From JBBQWR01 sp038210495 (GTDB lineage: Bacteria; Planctomycetota; Planctomycetia; Pirellulales; DATAWG01), in assembly GCA_038210495.1 (NCBI GenBank), contig JBBQWR010000009.1:1-64000 (forward strand): DNA of 64,000 nt. Direction: 5' to 3'. Positions within the stretch are counted from its first letter, which is position 1. Each line of letters opens with the position of its first letter. This document shows positions 36,079-44,439 of the stretch, in pieces. Under the pieces are notes generated by a model that did no database searches, was not told the DNA's origin, and saw nothing but the letters and a program-made list of their open reading frames with translations. A program made the translations under genes and the position numbers.

Positions 36079-36152
36079 GCGCCCGTAGCTCAATTGGATA
36101 GAGTATCGGTCTTCGGAACCGAGGGTTGCAGGTTCGAGCCCTGCCGGGCGTA
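36079..36152 (+). tRNA. tRNA-Arg (anticodon TCG)
   Basis: The 74 nt fold into a full cloverleaf: acceptor GCGCCCG with CGGGCGT (closing G-U pair), D-arm GCTC/GAGT, anticodon stem TCGGT/ACCGA with loop CTTCGGA (anticodon TCG, reads CGA), 5-nt variable loop, T-arm GCAGG/CCTGC with loop TTCGAGC, and discriminator A. No CCA is encoded. An integrase remnant ends 16 nt downstream, as at attachment sites in tRNA genes. Confidence 0.93.
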
Positions 36153-36167
36153 CTTAGAAACCTCTTT

Positions 36168-36488
36168 TCAGCAAACGATATAGGACGACGGCGTCGAAAT
36201 AGATGACTGAGGGCGAACGGCAACTCCCCCCACTAATTCGCCTTTTCGGTTCTGCGGCGCCAGTTTCAGGTAGACCTCGGCTGCGGCAGCCTGGGCAGCC
36301 GGCGTCGCACCGTAGAATTTCTGGGTCGTACTGAAGTCTTCGTGGCGCATAATCACCTGCAACGACTCGGCTGATACCCCGGCGTTAATCAGGCGGACGG
36401 CTCCGCCTTGCCTCAGATCGTGGACCGAGGCGTACTTCTTGCGCCGTCCCCGTTCCTTGTCCGCTTTGCACGATCGCGGAGAGGGCAC
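36168..36488 (-). pseudogene. C-terminal fragment of a tyrosine integrase
   Basis: The fragment has the C-terminal catalytic box of tyrosine recombinases: KKYASVHDLR (His and Arg), VIMRHEDFSTTQ (second His) and KFYGATPAAQ (nucleophile Tyr). The N-terminal arm and core domains and the first catalytic Arg are missing. It ends right beside tRNA-Arg. It cannot be the other half of the fragment at 35668 in its present order, because on this strand the N-terminal piece lies downstream. Confidence 0.75.
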
Positions 36489-36600
36489 ACGAGCGGCCGA
36501 TGCCGCGCAGTGCAGTGCTTCAATGGGGCCGCGATCTGTTGATCGCGGAGAGTGCTGCAGCGCCTGCTCGCCAAATTGTTAAGTCATTGGAGGAGGAATT

Positions 36601-36753
36601 GTGCCCAAGATTAAACCGTTCGCGATGTGGATGCTGCTGTTTCGCGCCGGCTGTAGCCTGGAGAACGATGCGCGGCTGACTCGCATCGCCGAACAAAGCC
36701 TGGCAACCCAAGCGCCCGCGACTCGGCCAAGACAGCCCGAAGCGGCGAAATAA
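36601..36753 (+). CDS. tiny lipoprotein-like protein
   Basis: The product is 50 aa, starting at GTG 36601 with an exceptionally strong ribosome binding site (GGAGGAGG, 4 nt away). It has a short hydrophobic segment MWMLLFRAGCSLEND with a lipobox-like AGC, then a polar Gln/Arg/Pro tail. It resembles the short lipoproteins near mobile elements, possibly truncated. Too short for the function to be judged. Confidence 0.45.
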   Translation: MPKIKPFAMWMLLFRAGCSLENDARLTRIAEQSLATQAPATRPRQPEAAK

Positions 36754-36946
36754 CAAAGCGCGAATTCGGGAAAAACGTACCGGACGCTGACTTATCTGAA
36801 TGCTACGACTGCGGCTATGCCGAGCATCGCCACTGCAATCCGCATTCGGAGTAAGAGGGGCCTGCTCATGGCCGCTTTCTACCACGCGGCGGCGGTCGGG
36901 TACCTGCGAGCGAGATGCCCAAGCCGTGTCCATCGATCGAGCCAAC

Positions 36947-38236
36947 TCATTGATCAAGTTCCTCCCGATGCGTCTCGGCCGCTAGCCAGACCGATGTTAT
37001 CGTGATCGCGGCCATGACCAGCAAGTAGACTGCGATCGGCCAGGGCTTGCCGTCGGTCCATTGCAGCATGGCGGCGGCGATAAGCGGCGCGAGACCGCCC
37101 GACAGCGGAGAGGCCAAATGATAACCCAGCGAGGCGCCGCTATAGCGGACCTGGCCGCCGAACAATTCCGAGAAAAACGCCGCTTGCGGTCCGTACATCG
37201 CCGAGTGCCCCACCAAGCCGATGACGATCGCCGTCCAAATCAGAGCCGTCTGACGGCTGTCCACCATCCAGAAAAACGGAAACGCGAACAGCGCCAAGAA
37301 CACCGCGCCGCCCAGATAGACGGGCCGCCGCCCGACGCGATCCGACAACGCTCCGAAGCAGGGAATGGCCACAAACTGCACCGCCGAACCGACTAGCACG
37401 CCGTTCAACAGCGTGGATTTGGCCAATCCGAGACGGTCCGTGCCGTAGCTCAAAACGAACACAGTGAAGACGTAGAACGAGGCGTTTTCGGAAAACCGGG
37501 CGCCCATCGCTAGCAGCACGTTGCCCGGATGTCGCCGCAGGAGCTCCAAGATCGGGATCGACGGCGGCGGACGCTCGGCCTTCAATGCGGTGAAGACGGG
37601 GCTTTCCAGCACGTGCAGTCGAATGAACAGACCGACCCCCAAGAGCAGCACGCCGAGCAGAAATGGGATCCGCCAGCCCCAGGCCAGAAACGTGGCCTCC
37701 GGCATGGAAGAGCAGACGTTGAACACACCCGTGGCGAGCAGCAGACCGGCGGGCACCCCCGCCTGAACCCAACTGGCGCGAAAACCGCGCCCGCCGACAG
37801 CCCCATGCTCGACGGCCATCAGCACCGCGCCCCCCCACTCGCCGCCGACGCCAAATCCCTGCACGAATCGCAAGGCCACCAGCAGCAACGGCGCCGCCAG
37901 GCCGGCTTGATCGTACGTCGGGAGCACGCCGATCAGCGACGTGGCCAGCCCCATCAAGACGAGCGTGGTCACCAGCACGGATTTGCGGCCGAGCTTGTCG
38001 CCGAAATGCCCGAAGACGATTCCGCCGACGGGCCGCGCGAAAAAGCCGACCGCGTATGTTGCAAACGCGGCGATCGTCCCCAGCCGCGGCTCGATCTGCG
38101 GAAAGAACAACTTATTGAACACCAGCGCGGCCGCCGTGCCGTACAGGAAGAAATCATACCACTCGATCGTGGTTCCGACAAAACTCGCGAGAACGACCTT
38201 TTGCAATGAGGTCGTCTCGGCCGCAGCGAGCCGCAT
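36947..38236 (-). CDS. MFS transporter, metabolite:H+ symporter (MHS) type
   Basis: The product is 429 aa with about 12 TM helices. Typical MHS-family motifs: VGTTIEWYDFFLYG in TM1, FARPVGGIVFGHFGDKLGRK in the loop after TM2, and RFVQGFGVGGEWGGAVLMAVEH in TM4-5. Relatives such as ShiA, KgtP and ProP take up shikimate, 2-oxoglutarate or osmolytes. The substrate cannot be told here. The gene is bordered by an integrase remnant and by transposase relics, so it may be part of an acquired segment. Confidence 0.9.
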   Translation of the reverse strand: MRLAAAETTSLQKVVLASFVGTTIEWYDFFLYGTAAALVFNKLFFPQIEPRLGTIAAFATYAVGFFARPVGGIVFGHFGDKLGRKSVLVTTLVLMGLATSLIGVLPTYDQAGLAAPLLLVALRFVQGFGVGGEWGGAVLMAVEHGAVGGRGFRASWVQAGVPAGLLLATGVFNVCSSMPEATFLAWGWRIPFLLGVLLLGVGLFIRLHVLESPVFTALKAERPPPSIPILELLRRHPGNVLLAMGARFSENASFYVFTVFVLSYGTDRLGLAKSTLLNGVLVGSAVQFVAIPCFGALSDRVGRRPVYLGGAVFLALFAFPFFWMVDSRQTALIWTAIVIGLVGHSAMYGPQAAFFSELFGGQVRYSGASLGYHLASPLSGGLAPLIAAAMLQWTDGKPWPIAVYLLVMAAITITSVWLAAETHREELDQ

Positions 38237-38468
38237 AATTCACCTCTCCCCATCCCTGGCGGCGCCATGACCGACGCATCGCTGGTTGATTGCCGGTTGA
38301 TCATCCCGGCCTGCAATGGCCCGCGGCGCGATCCTCGTGGCGTGCGGCAAATCCTAGCACAACAGCGCGACGGATTCATCCCGCGGGCGTGCGAGGTCAG
38401 CATTTCCGCAACCGGCTCGTAGACGCGGCATCCTACGCTCATTCGATCAGCAGCGTTCGCAGGCGGAA

Positions 38469-38948
38469 TTGAGGACGACACGTCATCGCAGCCTTCTTAG
38501 GCTCAGACGATGGACCGACAAGTCGAGCGCCATGTTCGAGTCGTGGCATCGCGCTCGCGACGGCACTCTGACGCGGCCCGACTTTCAACTCCAGATGAAG
38601 CCGAGCCGCCAAAGCGTGGAGGCCTTGGTGCTGCGCGGGGCCTTCAGCGGCAATGACTTGTTCGTCGGCATGTGCGAGGAACTCTGGCGGGGCCGCGAGA
38701 ATTTGTGGGCCTTCATCAACGTGGAGGACGTGACGCCGACGAACAACGCGGCGGAACGTGCGTTGCGACACGCGGTGATCTGGCGGAAACTATCCTTCGG
38801 AACCCGCAGCGATTCCGGCAGCCGATTCGTGGAAACGATGCTGACCGTGGTCGAAATCTGTCGGCAACGGAATTGCAACGCGCTGGACTACATCATTCGC
38901 GCCGTCGAAGCCCGCCAATCTGCCCCCAATCTGCTACCCGGGGTGTGA
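38469..38948 (+). pseudogene. IS66-type transposase, C-terminal remnant
   Basis: The segment encodes only the last part of an IS66 DDE transposase: LWAFINVEDVTPTNNAAERA, LRHAVIWRKLSFGTRSDSGS and RFVETMLTVVEICRQ. The N-terminal zinc-binding and helix-turn-helix parts, and most of the catalytic core, are absent. No terminal inverted repeats are visible. Confidence 0.8.
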
Positions 38949-38999
38949 ACGGTTACACCGGGATGTGCGGGACAGTCGCGAGCCACCTGGGCTGAAACT

Positions 39000-39244
39000 C
39001 TACACCACGTCGAGAGACTCAACGGCACTCAGCGGTTATTCCTCAAGCGGTTGAACCAGTTGACGCTCCTTTTTTCCAAAAATCTGGAATCCTAGAGGCG
39101 GCTTTCGCGATGTTCGCGGCGGGCTACAATTTCTGCTGGTAGTCTCGCCACAAGGGGCCCAGCGGTAAGAAGCGACCTAATGCCGCGGTGATAGCCGGAC
39201 TGACCGAGCACCTCTCGTCGTTCGATCAACTTTTCGCGGCCTAG
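39000..39244 (+). pseudogene. IS1-like transposase C-terminal remnant
   Basis: Read in pieces, the plus strand gives HVERLNGTQRLFLKRLNQLT, then after a frameshift LEAAFAMFAAGYNFCW, then past a TAG stop KRPNAAVIAGLTEH. This is the C-terminal pattern of IS1-family transposases. A frameshift (near 39080) and an in-frame stop (39140-39142) make it clearly dead. Confidence 0.65.
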
Positions 39245-39377
39245 ACGCAGAGTACCACCCAACGCAACCCTGCTTGTCCGCAGACCGTCTCGCGATTGAC
39301 CCACGCTTGCCGAGGGAAGAAGATGAAAGAGCAACACGGGCTTTAAGCGAGGTCACGTTACCGCAGGTGGTTTTCCC

Positions 39378-40370
39378 ATGTATCGCGCTGCGTCCAAGCC
39401 GTTTTTTTGTCGAGCGTTTGTTCGCTTCTTTTTGTTCGGCTTCGCGGTAGTCGCCGGCTTGGCGGGCGCCGCGCGAGCCGACAACGCGGACGACGACGAC
39501 CTGGTCATCAAGCCGCCCCCCGCGTCCGCGGTCGATCCGCGGGCCGTCGAAGTTCGCTTCAACGACGACAGCCGCCTCAAGCTGGCGCTGGCCGACGACC
39601 ATTTGGAAATCGACACGCGCTACGGCCGGCTCAAGGTCGCGGTCGAGGACTTGCGGCGCATTCAATTCGCTCAGCGGCAGAGCCCCGCCAAGCAGAAGCT
39701 CATCGACGAGGCGCTCGCGCAGCTTGCCGGCAGCGAAGGAGACGCCCGAGCGCTCGCCGCCGGGCGATTGGTGGCGATGGGCTCGCTGGCGTATCCGGCG
39801 ATCGGCAAGGCGGCGGCTAACAAAGACACGGCCATCGGCAAGCGCGCTGCGCAGCTGCTGGAGACGCTCAAGGAAACGGTCGACGAGGCCGAGTTCGCGC
39901 CGCGCGATCTGGATATCGTGCAGACCGTCGATTCGACGATCTCGGGACACATCGTGGTCCAGTCGCTAAAGATCCGCGCCGAGCAATTCGGCGAATTGAA
40001 TCTCAAATTGGCCGACGCCCATAGCCTGAGATCGCAATCGCTGATCGAAGTGGCGGCGATCGACACGGGCGATTCGCGGGTGCTACCCGACCCCGGCACA
40101 CTGTCGGGCCGCGCCGAGAAGGTCGGTCGAACGCTCCGCTTTCGCGTGACGGGCGCCCAGGACGCGATCATTTGGGGCACCGACGTTTACACGGCCGACT
40201 CGCAGTTGGCCACCGCCGCTGTACACGCGGGCGTCTTGCAAGTCGGCCAATCGGCGATCGTCAAAGTCAAACTCGTTCCGCCGCCCCCGTCGTTCACGGG
40301 CTCGCAGTCGAACGGCGTGGACAGCAACGATTTTGGCCCCTTTTCGCAGGCCTACAAGTTCGTGAAATGA
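39378..40370 (+). CDS. secreted protein with C-terminal LCCL domain
   Basis: The product is 330 aa. It has a signal peptide (FLFGFAVVAGLAGAARA), then a middle part with a short strand-rich segment (VDPRAVEVRFNDDSRLKLAL) and a helical HEAT-like stretch (about 100-165). The C-terminus looks like an LCCL domain: GRTLRFRVTGAQDAIIWGTD, VYTADSQLATAAVHAGVL, and SQSNGVDSNDFGPFSQAYKF. It is an extracytoplasmic adhesion or binding protein; the ligand is unknown. Confidence 0.8.
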   Translation: MYRAASKPFFCRAFVRFFLFGFAVVAGLAGAARADNADDDDLVIKPPPASAVDPRAVEVRFNDDSRLKLALADDHLEIDTRYGRLKVAVEDLRRIQFAQRQSPAKQKLIDEALAQLAGSEGDARALAAGRLVAMGSLAYPAIGKAAANKDTAIGKRAAQLLETLKETVDEAEFAPRDLDIVQTVDSTISGHIVVQSLKIRAEQFGELNLKLADAHSLRSQSLIEVAAIDTGDSRVLPDPGTLSGRAEKVGRTLRFRVTGAQDAIIWGTDVYTADSQLATAAVHAGVLQVGQSAIVKVKLVPPPPSFTGSQSNGVDSNDFGPFSQAYKFVK

Positions 40371-40408
40371 CGAATGGCTAGTTAAGCATCGCTAAGTTAA
40401 CCGCACTT

Positions 40409-40510
40409 GGGTGGCCGGCGCTCGCGCCGAAGGGAAGCCCCAGGAGCCTGCTCTCGAAGTCGAAACCACACTCCGGGGCTTCGGCGAGGACGCCTCCAGC
40501 CCCGGCCACT
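40409..40510. repeat. ~100-bp dispersed element, best copy
   Basis: GGGTGGCCGG, CGCCGAAGGGAAGCCCC, GAGCCTGCTCTCGAAGTCG, CTCCGGGGCTTCGGCGAGG, CGCCTCCAGCCCCGGCCAC. The ends are complementary, so the element can fold back. Related copies are at 10477, 28212 and 47120. It separates the convergent LCCL and argJ genes. Confidence 0.8.
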
Positions 40511-40533
40511 CGTCAGCCACCCCATCAGAGTCT

Positions 40534-41727
40534 CTAAGTATGATAGTCGGCGTTGAGCCGGACGTATTCCGCCGTCAGATCGGTTGTCCAGAATTGGGCG
40601 GCTGCCGATCCCTCTGAGAATTTTAAGGCGATGCTCGTGTCGCGATTGTCGCGGATCGATGCCGATACGGTCTTGGCGTCGAATTTTGTCGGCGCTCCGT
40701 CGCGGTACATGAGCAGACCGTTGACCGTAAGCTCGATGCCCAGCGGGTCCAGCGGCACTCCGGCGTATCCGGCGGCCGACACGATGCGGCCCCAATTGGG
40801 ATCGGCCCCGGCGATCGCCGTTTTCACAAGGGGGCTTTCGGCGACTGTCTTGGCGATCTTGCGAGCCGACGCGACGTCCTTGCATCCGCTGACGGCGATG
40901 CCGATTAAGTGCGTCGCCCCCTCGCCATCCGCCGGTATGGCTTTGGCCAATTCGGCCGCGACCTCGTGCAGCGCGGCTTGAAATTGAGTCAGATCGGCGC
41001 TGCCGAGCGGCGGGCCGCCGGCGGCGCCGTTGGCCACCAGCAGCACCGTGTCGTTCGTGCTCATGTGCCCTTCGACGCTGATGCAGTTGAACGTATCGTC
41101 GACGACCGCCGACAGCGCTTGCTGAGCCGCCATCGGCGTAAGCGGAGCGTCGGTCATAATCAGACCCAGCATCGTGGCCATTCGCGGACCGATCATCGCG
41201 GCGCCTTTGGCCATGCCGGTGATTTGAATCGAGCGGTCCCCTAATTTCAGCGCGCGGCCTGAAAGTTTATGGACCGTGTCGGTGGTCATCATGCCTCGCG
41301 CGGCGGCGACAAGAGCCGTCTCATCAACGCCGAGTTGGCTGGCCGCCCTTGTGATGCCCGTCGCGATCTTGTCGAGCGGCAAGAACTCGCCGATAACGCC
41401 AGTCGACATCACCAAGGCCTGTTCGCCGGGCGCGTCGCACGTCGCGGCGGCGAGCCGGGCCATCTGTTCGGCGTCAGCCAATCCTCGTTCGCCCGTGCAG
41501 GCATTGGCGTTGCCCGAATTGACAACGACCACGCGAAAACCGTCCCGGGGCGTTCGCGCGCGATCGAGCGCCACCGGAGCGGCGAACACGAGATTCTGCG
41601 TATACACGCCCGCCGCAACGGCCGGACGATCGGAGACGATAAGCGTCAAATCCTGCCGAGTCGCATTGCGCTTCAGCCCGCAGTGAACGGCGCCGAGTTG
41701 GAAACCTTTTGGGACGGTGATTGGCAT
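40534..41727 (-). CDS. argJ: ornithine acetyltransferase / N-acetylglutamate synthase
   Basis: The product is 397 aa. It moves the acetyl group from N-acetylornithine to glutamate in the cyclic arginine pathway. ArgJ motifs are clear: FQLGAVHCGLKRN, VVVNSGNANACTG, STGVIGEFLPLDKI, MAKGAAMIGPRMATMLG with the autocleavage Ala-Thr (Thr becomes the N-terminal nucleophile), and SVEGHMSTNDTVLL. The C-terminus ends RLNADYHT. It lies downstream of argC on the same strand, with a 120-nt repeat-filled gap. Confidence 0.96.
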   Translation of the reverse strand: MPITVPKGFQLGAVHCGLKRNATRQDLTLIVSDRPAVAAGVYTQNLVFAAPVALDRARTPRDGFRVVVVNSGNANACTGERGLADAEQMARLAAATCDAPGEQALVMSTGVIGEFLPLDKIATGITRAASQLGVDETALVAAARGMMTTDTVHKLSGRALKLGDRSIQITGMAKGAAMIGPRMATMLGLIMTDAPLTPMAAQQALSAVVDDTFNCISVEGHMSTNDTVLLVANGAAGGPPLGSADLTQFQAALHEVAAELAKAIPADGEGATHLIGIAVSGCKDVASARKIAKTVAESPLVKTAIAGADPNWGRIVSAAGYAGVPLDPLGIELTVNGLLMYRDGAPTKFDAKTVSASIRDNRDTSIALKFSEGSAAAQFWTTDLTAEYVRLNADYHT

Positions 41728-41748
41728 GGAGAGCCTTTTCGTGTGGAA

Positions 41749-41847
41749 GTAGGGACTAGGGGTGGTGGGGCTAGGGAATAGGGACTCTTGGCTGCGGCGC
41801 AGCCGCGAAAAACCTTAGCCCTTAGCCCCGCTACCCCTAGCCCCTCT
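41749..41847. repeat. GGGGCTAGGG / CCCTAGCCCC low-complexity inverted element
   Basis: GGACTAGGGGTGGTGGGGCT on the left is answered by CCTTAGCCC and CGCTACCCCTAGCCCC on the right around GGCTGCGGCGCAGCC. The same phrasing recurs at 50751-50845 and in parts near 10446 and 49862. It lies between argC and argJ. Confidence 0.7.
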
Positions 41848-42858
41848 TTACAGTAGCGCCGTCGTCTCGGGGTATCCGTACATCAGATTGAAATTCTGCA
41901 CGGCCGCTCCCGAGGCGCCCTTGATTAAATTGTCCAGGCAACTGATCGTGAGCACGCGGCCGCGGACTCGGCGGACCGTGATGTCGCAAAAATTCGTGCC
42001 GGAGGTGTCCTTCGTGCCGGGCAAATGATCGACCACGCGCACGAACGGCTCGTCGGCATAGAACTCGCGAAACGCCTTGAACAGCGAGTCCTCGCTCGCA
42101 TCGCCCACGGGCCGGGAATATGTGGTCGTGAGAATGCCCCGGTCCATTGGCACGAGGTGCGGCGTGAAGATCACGCCGATTTCCTTCCCGCTGCCTCGGC
42201 GCACGATCTGATCGATCTCGGGCGTGTGGCGATGGCGACCGACGTTGTAGACCGAGATGCTTTCGTTGCACTCCGGAAAATGCGTGGTGAGTTTGGGCGT
42301 GCGACCGGCGCCGCTCACGCCGCTCTTGGCGTCGACGATAATATCCTCCGGTTCGATCAGCCCGGCCTTGAGCAGCGGCGTCAGAGCGAGAATCGCGGAG
42401 GTCGGATAACAGCCGGGGTTGGCGACCAGCTTAGCGCCAACAATTTTCTCGCGAAACAACTCGGGCAGCCCGTACACGACTTTGCCAAGCCGGTCAGCGT
42501 CGGGATGTTTTTGGCCATACCACTGCTGATAGGTGGCCGCGTCGTCCAGCCGATAATCGGCGCTGAAATCGACGACGCGGGCTCCGGCGGCGAGCAGCTG
42601 CGGCGCGACCGACGCGGTTACGCCGTGGGGCAGACAACTGAACACACAATCGGCCCGCGAAGCCACCGTGACCGCCTGCATGTCCTCCAGCCGCAGATCG
42701 ATGCGCCCGGCCAGCGATGGATGGACCGAGGCCACGTGCGGCCGTTCGTCCTGGCGACTGGTGAGCGTGGTGATTTCCACGTCAGGATGCCGCAGCAGCA
42801 GCTTGATGAGCTCCAAGGCGGTATAGCCCGTGGCGCCCAAGATGGCGACTCGCGTCAT
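41848..42858 (-). CDS. argC: N-acetyl-gamma-glutamyl-phosphate reductase
   Basis: The product is 336 aa. It reduces N-acetylglutamyl phosphate to the semialdehyde using NADPH. The Rossmann start is VAILGATGYTALELIKLLLR. The catalytic Cys is in VANPGCYPTSAIL, and PHLVPMDRGILTT follows. It is the first gene of an argC-argJ pair. A promoter-like sequence lies about 55 nt upstream. Confidence 0.96.
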   Translation of the reverse strand: MTRVAILGATGYTALELIKLLLRHPDVEITTLTSRQDERPHVASVHPSLAGRIDLRLEDMQAVTVASRADCVFSCLPHGVTASVAPQLLAAGARVVDFSADYRLDDAATYQQWYGQKHPDADRLGKVVYGLPELFREKIVGAKLVANPGCYPTSAILALTPLLKAGLIEPEDIIVDAKSGVSGAGRTPKLTTHFPECNESISVYNVGRHRHTPEIDQIVRRGSGKEIGVIFTPHLVPMDRGILTTTYSRPVGDASEDSLFKAFREFYADEPFVRVVDHLPGTKDTSGTNFCDITVRRVRGRVLTISCLDNLIKGASGAAVQNFNLMYGYPETTALL

Positions 42859-42912
42859 GGTTTTCTCACAAGAATCGAGGCAATTGCAAATCGCGCCAAC
42901 GGCACTCGCTCA

Positions 42913-42940
42913 AGTATACTGACGCTCAAAAGACCGCCAA
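42913..42940 (-). promoter_or_regulatory. putative sigma70-type promoter of argC
   Basis: On the minus strand TTGGCG, a 16-nt spacer, then TATACT. It ends about 55 nt before the argC ATG. It is the best -35/-10 pair in the 311-nt gap between argC and the divergent propeller gene. Confidence 0.4.
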
Positions 42941-43169
42941 GTGGGCGACGTTAGCCCATTTAGCCCAGGGCGAGTCGCCCCGGGGACCACCACGAAAGAT
43001 ATTCCCCTTGCTCGGTCAACCAAGACAACAACGATCACCCGGTGGTTCGCGACAAAATCCAATCGCTAATCGACTCGCATCTTTGAAGGCGCAAATTCCG
43101 CGGTTAAAGTAAGTGCGAACCCTTTCCGATGATCTCACCTCAAACAATTCGAAAAATAGAGACTTATCA

Positions 43170-44333
43170 ATGACTTCATTCCTCGCTGCGACAGTTCGAT
43201 TATTTTTAGCGGCGTTTGCAATCGCCTTGCTCCTTGCAACGCAAACCGCGACCACCGAAGCAGCCGAGAGCACCGCCGAGCGGCATTTGCTTTACGTCAC
43301 CGCCCCCGGGATTCGGAATGACATGCAATACGGTGGAGCGGGTATCCTCGTGTTCGACATCGACAAGGGGCACCGGTTCGTCAAACGGATCGACACGACA
43401 GCGAGCCAAATCGAAAAGCCCGAGAATATCAAAGGAGTCTGCGCGAGCGCCGCGACCGGGCGACTGTTTTTTACGACGCCGACGCGGCTGTATTGCTTGG
43501 ACTTGAAAACCGAAAGAGACCTGTGGAATCAAACCTTGCCGGGCGGTTGCGACCGAATGGCCCTTTCGCCCGACGGGCGCCGGCTCTATGTGCCCTCGTT
43601 CGAAGGGCCGCATTGGAACATCGTCGATGCGGACGGCGGCAAGATCGTCGGCAAAGTCGAGACCAACAGCGGCTCGCATAACACGGTGTGCAGTCGCGAC
43701 GGATCGCGCGTTTACTGCGCAGGGCTTCGCTCGCCGCTGTTAACGGTAATCGACACCAAGACCGGCGAAGCGACCAAACCGGTGAATCCGTTCAGCGCGG
43801 CCATTCGGCCATTCACGGTCAACGCCGACCGCTCGCGATGCTACTGCACGGTGAACGGTCTGCTGGGGTTCGAGGTGGGCGACCTCAACTCCGGAAAAGT
43901 CGTCGGCCGCGTCGTGGTCCAAGACTTCAAGCAAGGGCCGACGATGCGTCACGGCTGCCCGAGCCACGGCATTGGCCTCACGCCGGATGAGCGGGAGATT
44001 TGGGTCTGCGATTCGTTCAACAAGCGGCTACATATTTTCGAAGTGGCGTCGCTCGCCTCGCTGCCGACCACGGCCCCCAAACAAATCGCCACGATCGAGC
44101 TTCGCGACGAACCGGGCTGGATCACGTTCGGCATCGACGGTCGCTACGCCTATCCATCGACCGGCGATGTGATCGACACGGCGACGCGAAACATCGTCGC
44201 TCGGCTCACCGACGAAAAAGGCCAAGCGGTCCAAAGCGAAAAACTCTTGGAAATCGATTTCCAAGGAGACAAAGTCTCGCGCTGCGGCGATCAATTCGGC
44301 GTCGGACGCGTGACTGGGGCGGCAGGTAAATAG
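43170..44333 (+). CDS. secreted YVTN-type beta-propeller protein
   Basis: The product is 387 aa with a signal peptide (LAAFAIALLLATQTATTEAA). The body has repeated blade motifs: GRLFFTTPTRLYCLDLKT, MALSPDGRRLYVPSFEG, VCSRDGSRVYCAG, GIGLTPDEREIWVCD and ITFGIDGRYAYPS. This is the YVTN/lactonase-like pattern. No catalytic set is evident. The ATG at 43170 begins the signal peptide; the frame open back to 43113 is ignored. It is divergent from argC. Confidence 0.8.
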   Translation: MTSFLAATVRLFLAAFAIALLLATQTATTEAAESTAERHLLYVTAPGIRNDMQYGGAGILVFDIDKGHRFVKRIDTTASQIEKPENIKGVCASAATGRLFFTTPTRLYCLDLKTERDLWNQTLPGGCDRMALSPDGRRLYVPSFEGPHWNIVDADGGKIVGKVETNSGSHNTVCSRDGSRVYCAGLRSPLLTVIDTKTGEATKPVNPFSAAIRPFTVNADRSRCYCTVNGLLGFEVGDLNSGKVVGRVVVQDFKQGPTMRHGCPSHGIGLTPDEREIWVCDSFNKRLHIFEVASLASLPTTAPKQIATIELRDEPGWITFGIDGRYAYPSTGDVIDTATRNIVARLTDEKGQAVQSEKLLEIDFQGDKVSRCGDQFGVGRVTGAAGK

Positions 44334-44371
44334 CGACGGCTTGGATCGTCGGAGTTGCGAAGAAAGATGCC

Positions 44372-44404
44372 AGTACGGCGCAGCAGGATGTTGCGGCTAT
44401 GTAA
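44372..44404. repeat. GCGCAGCAGGATG repeat copy
   Basis: AGTACGGCGCAGCAGGATG followed by TTGCGGCTATGTAA, a member of the ATAGCCGCGG family, between the convergent propeller and ABC genes. Confidence 0.85.
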
Positions 44405-44439
44405 CTCCCGTCTCTCATCTCCCCGCTTCTGCGCCCCGA

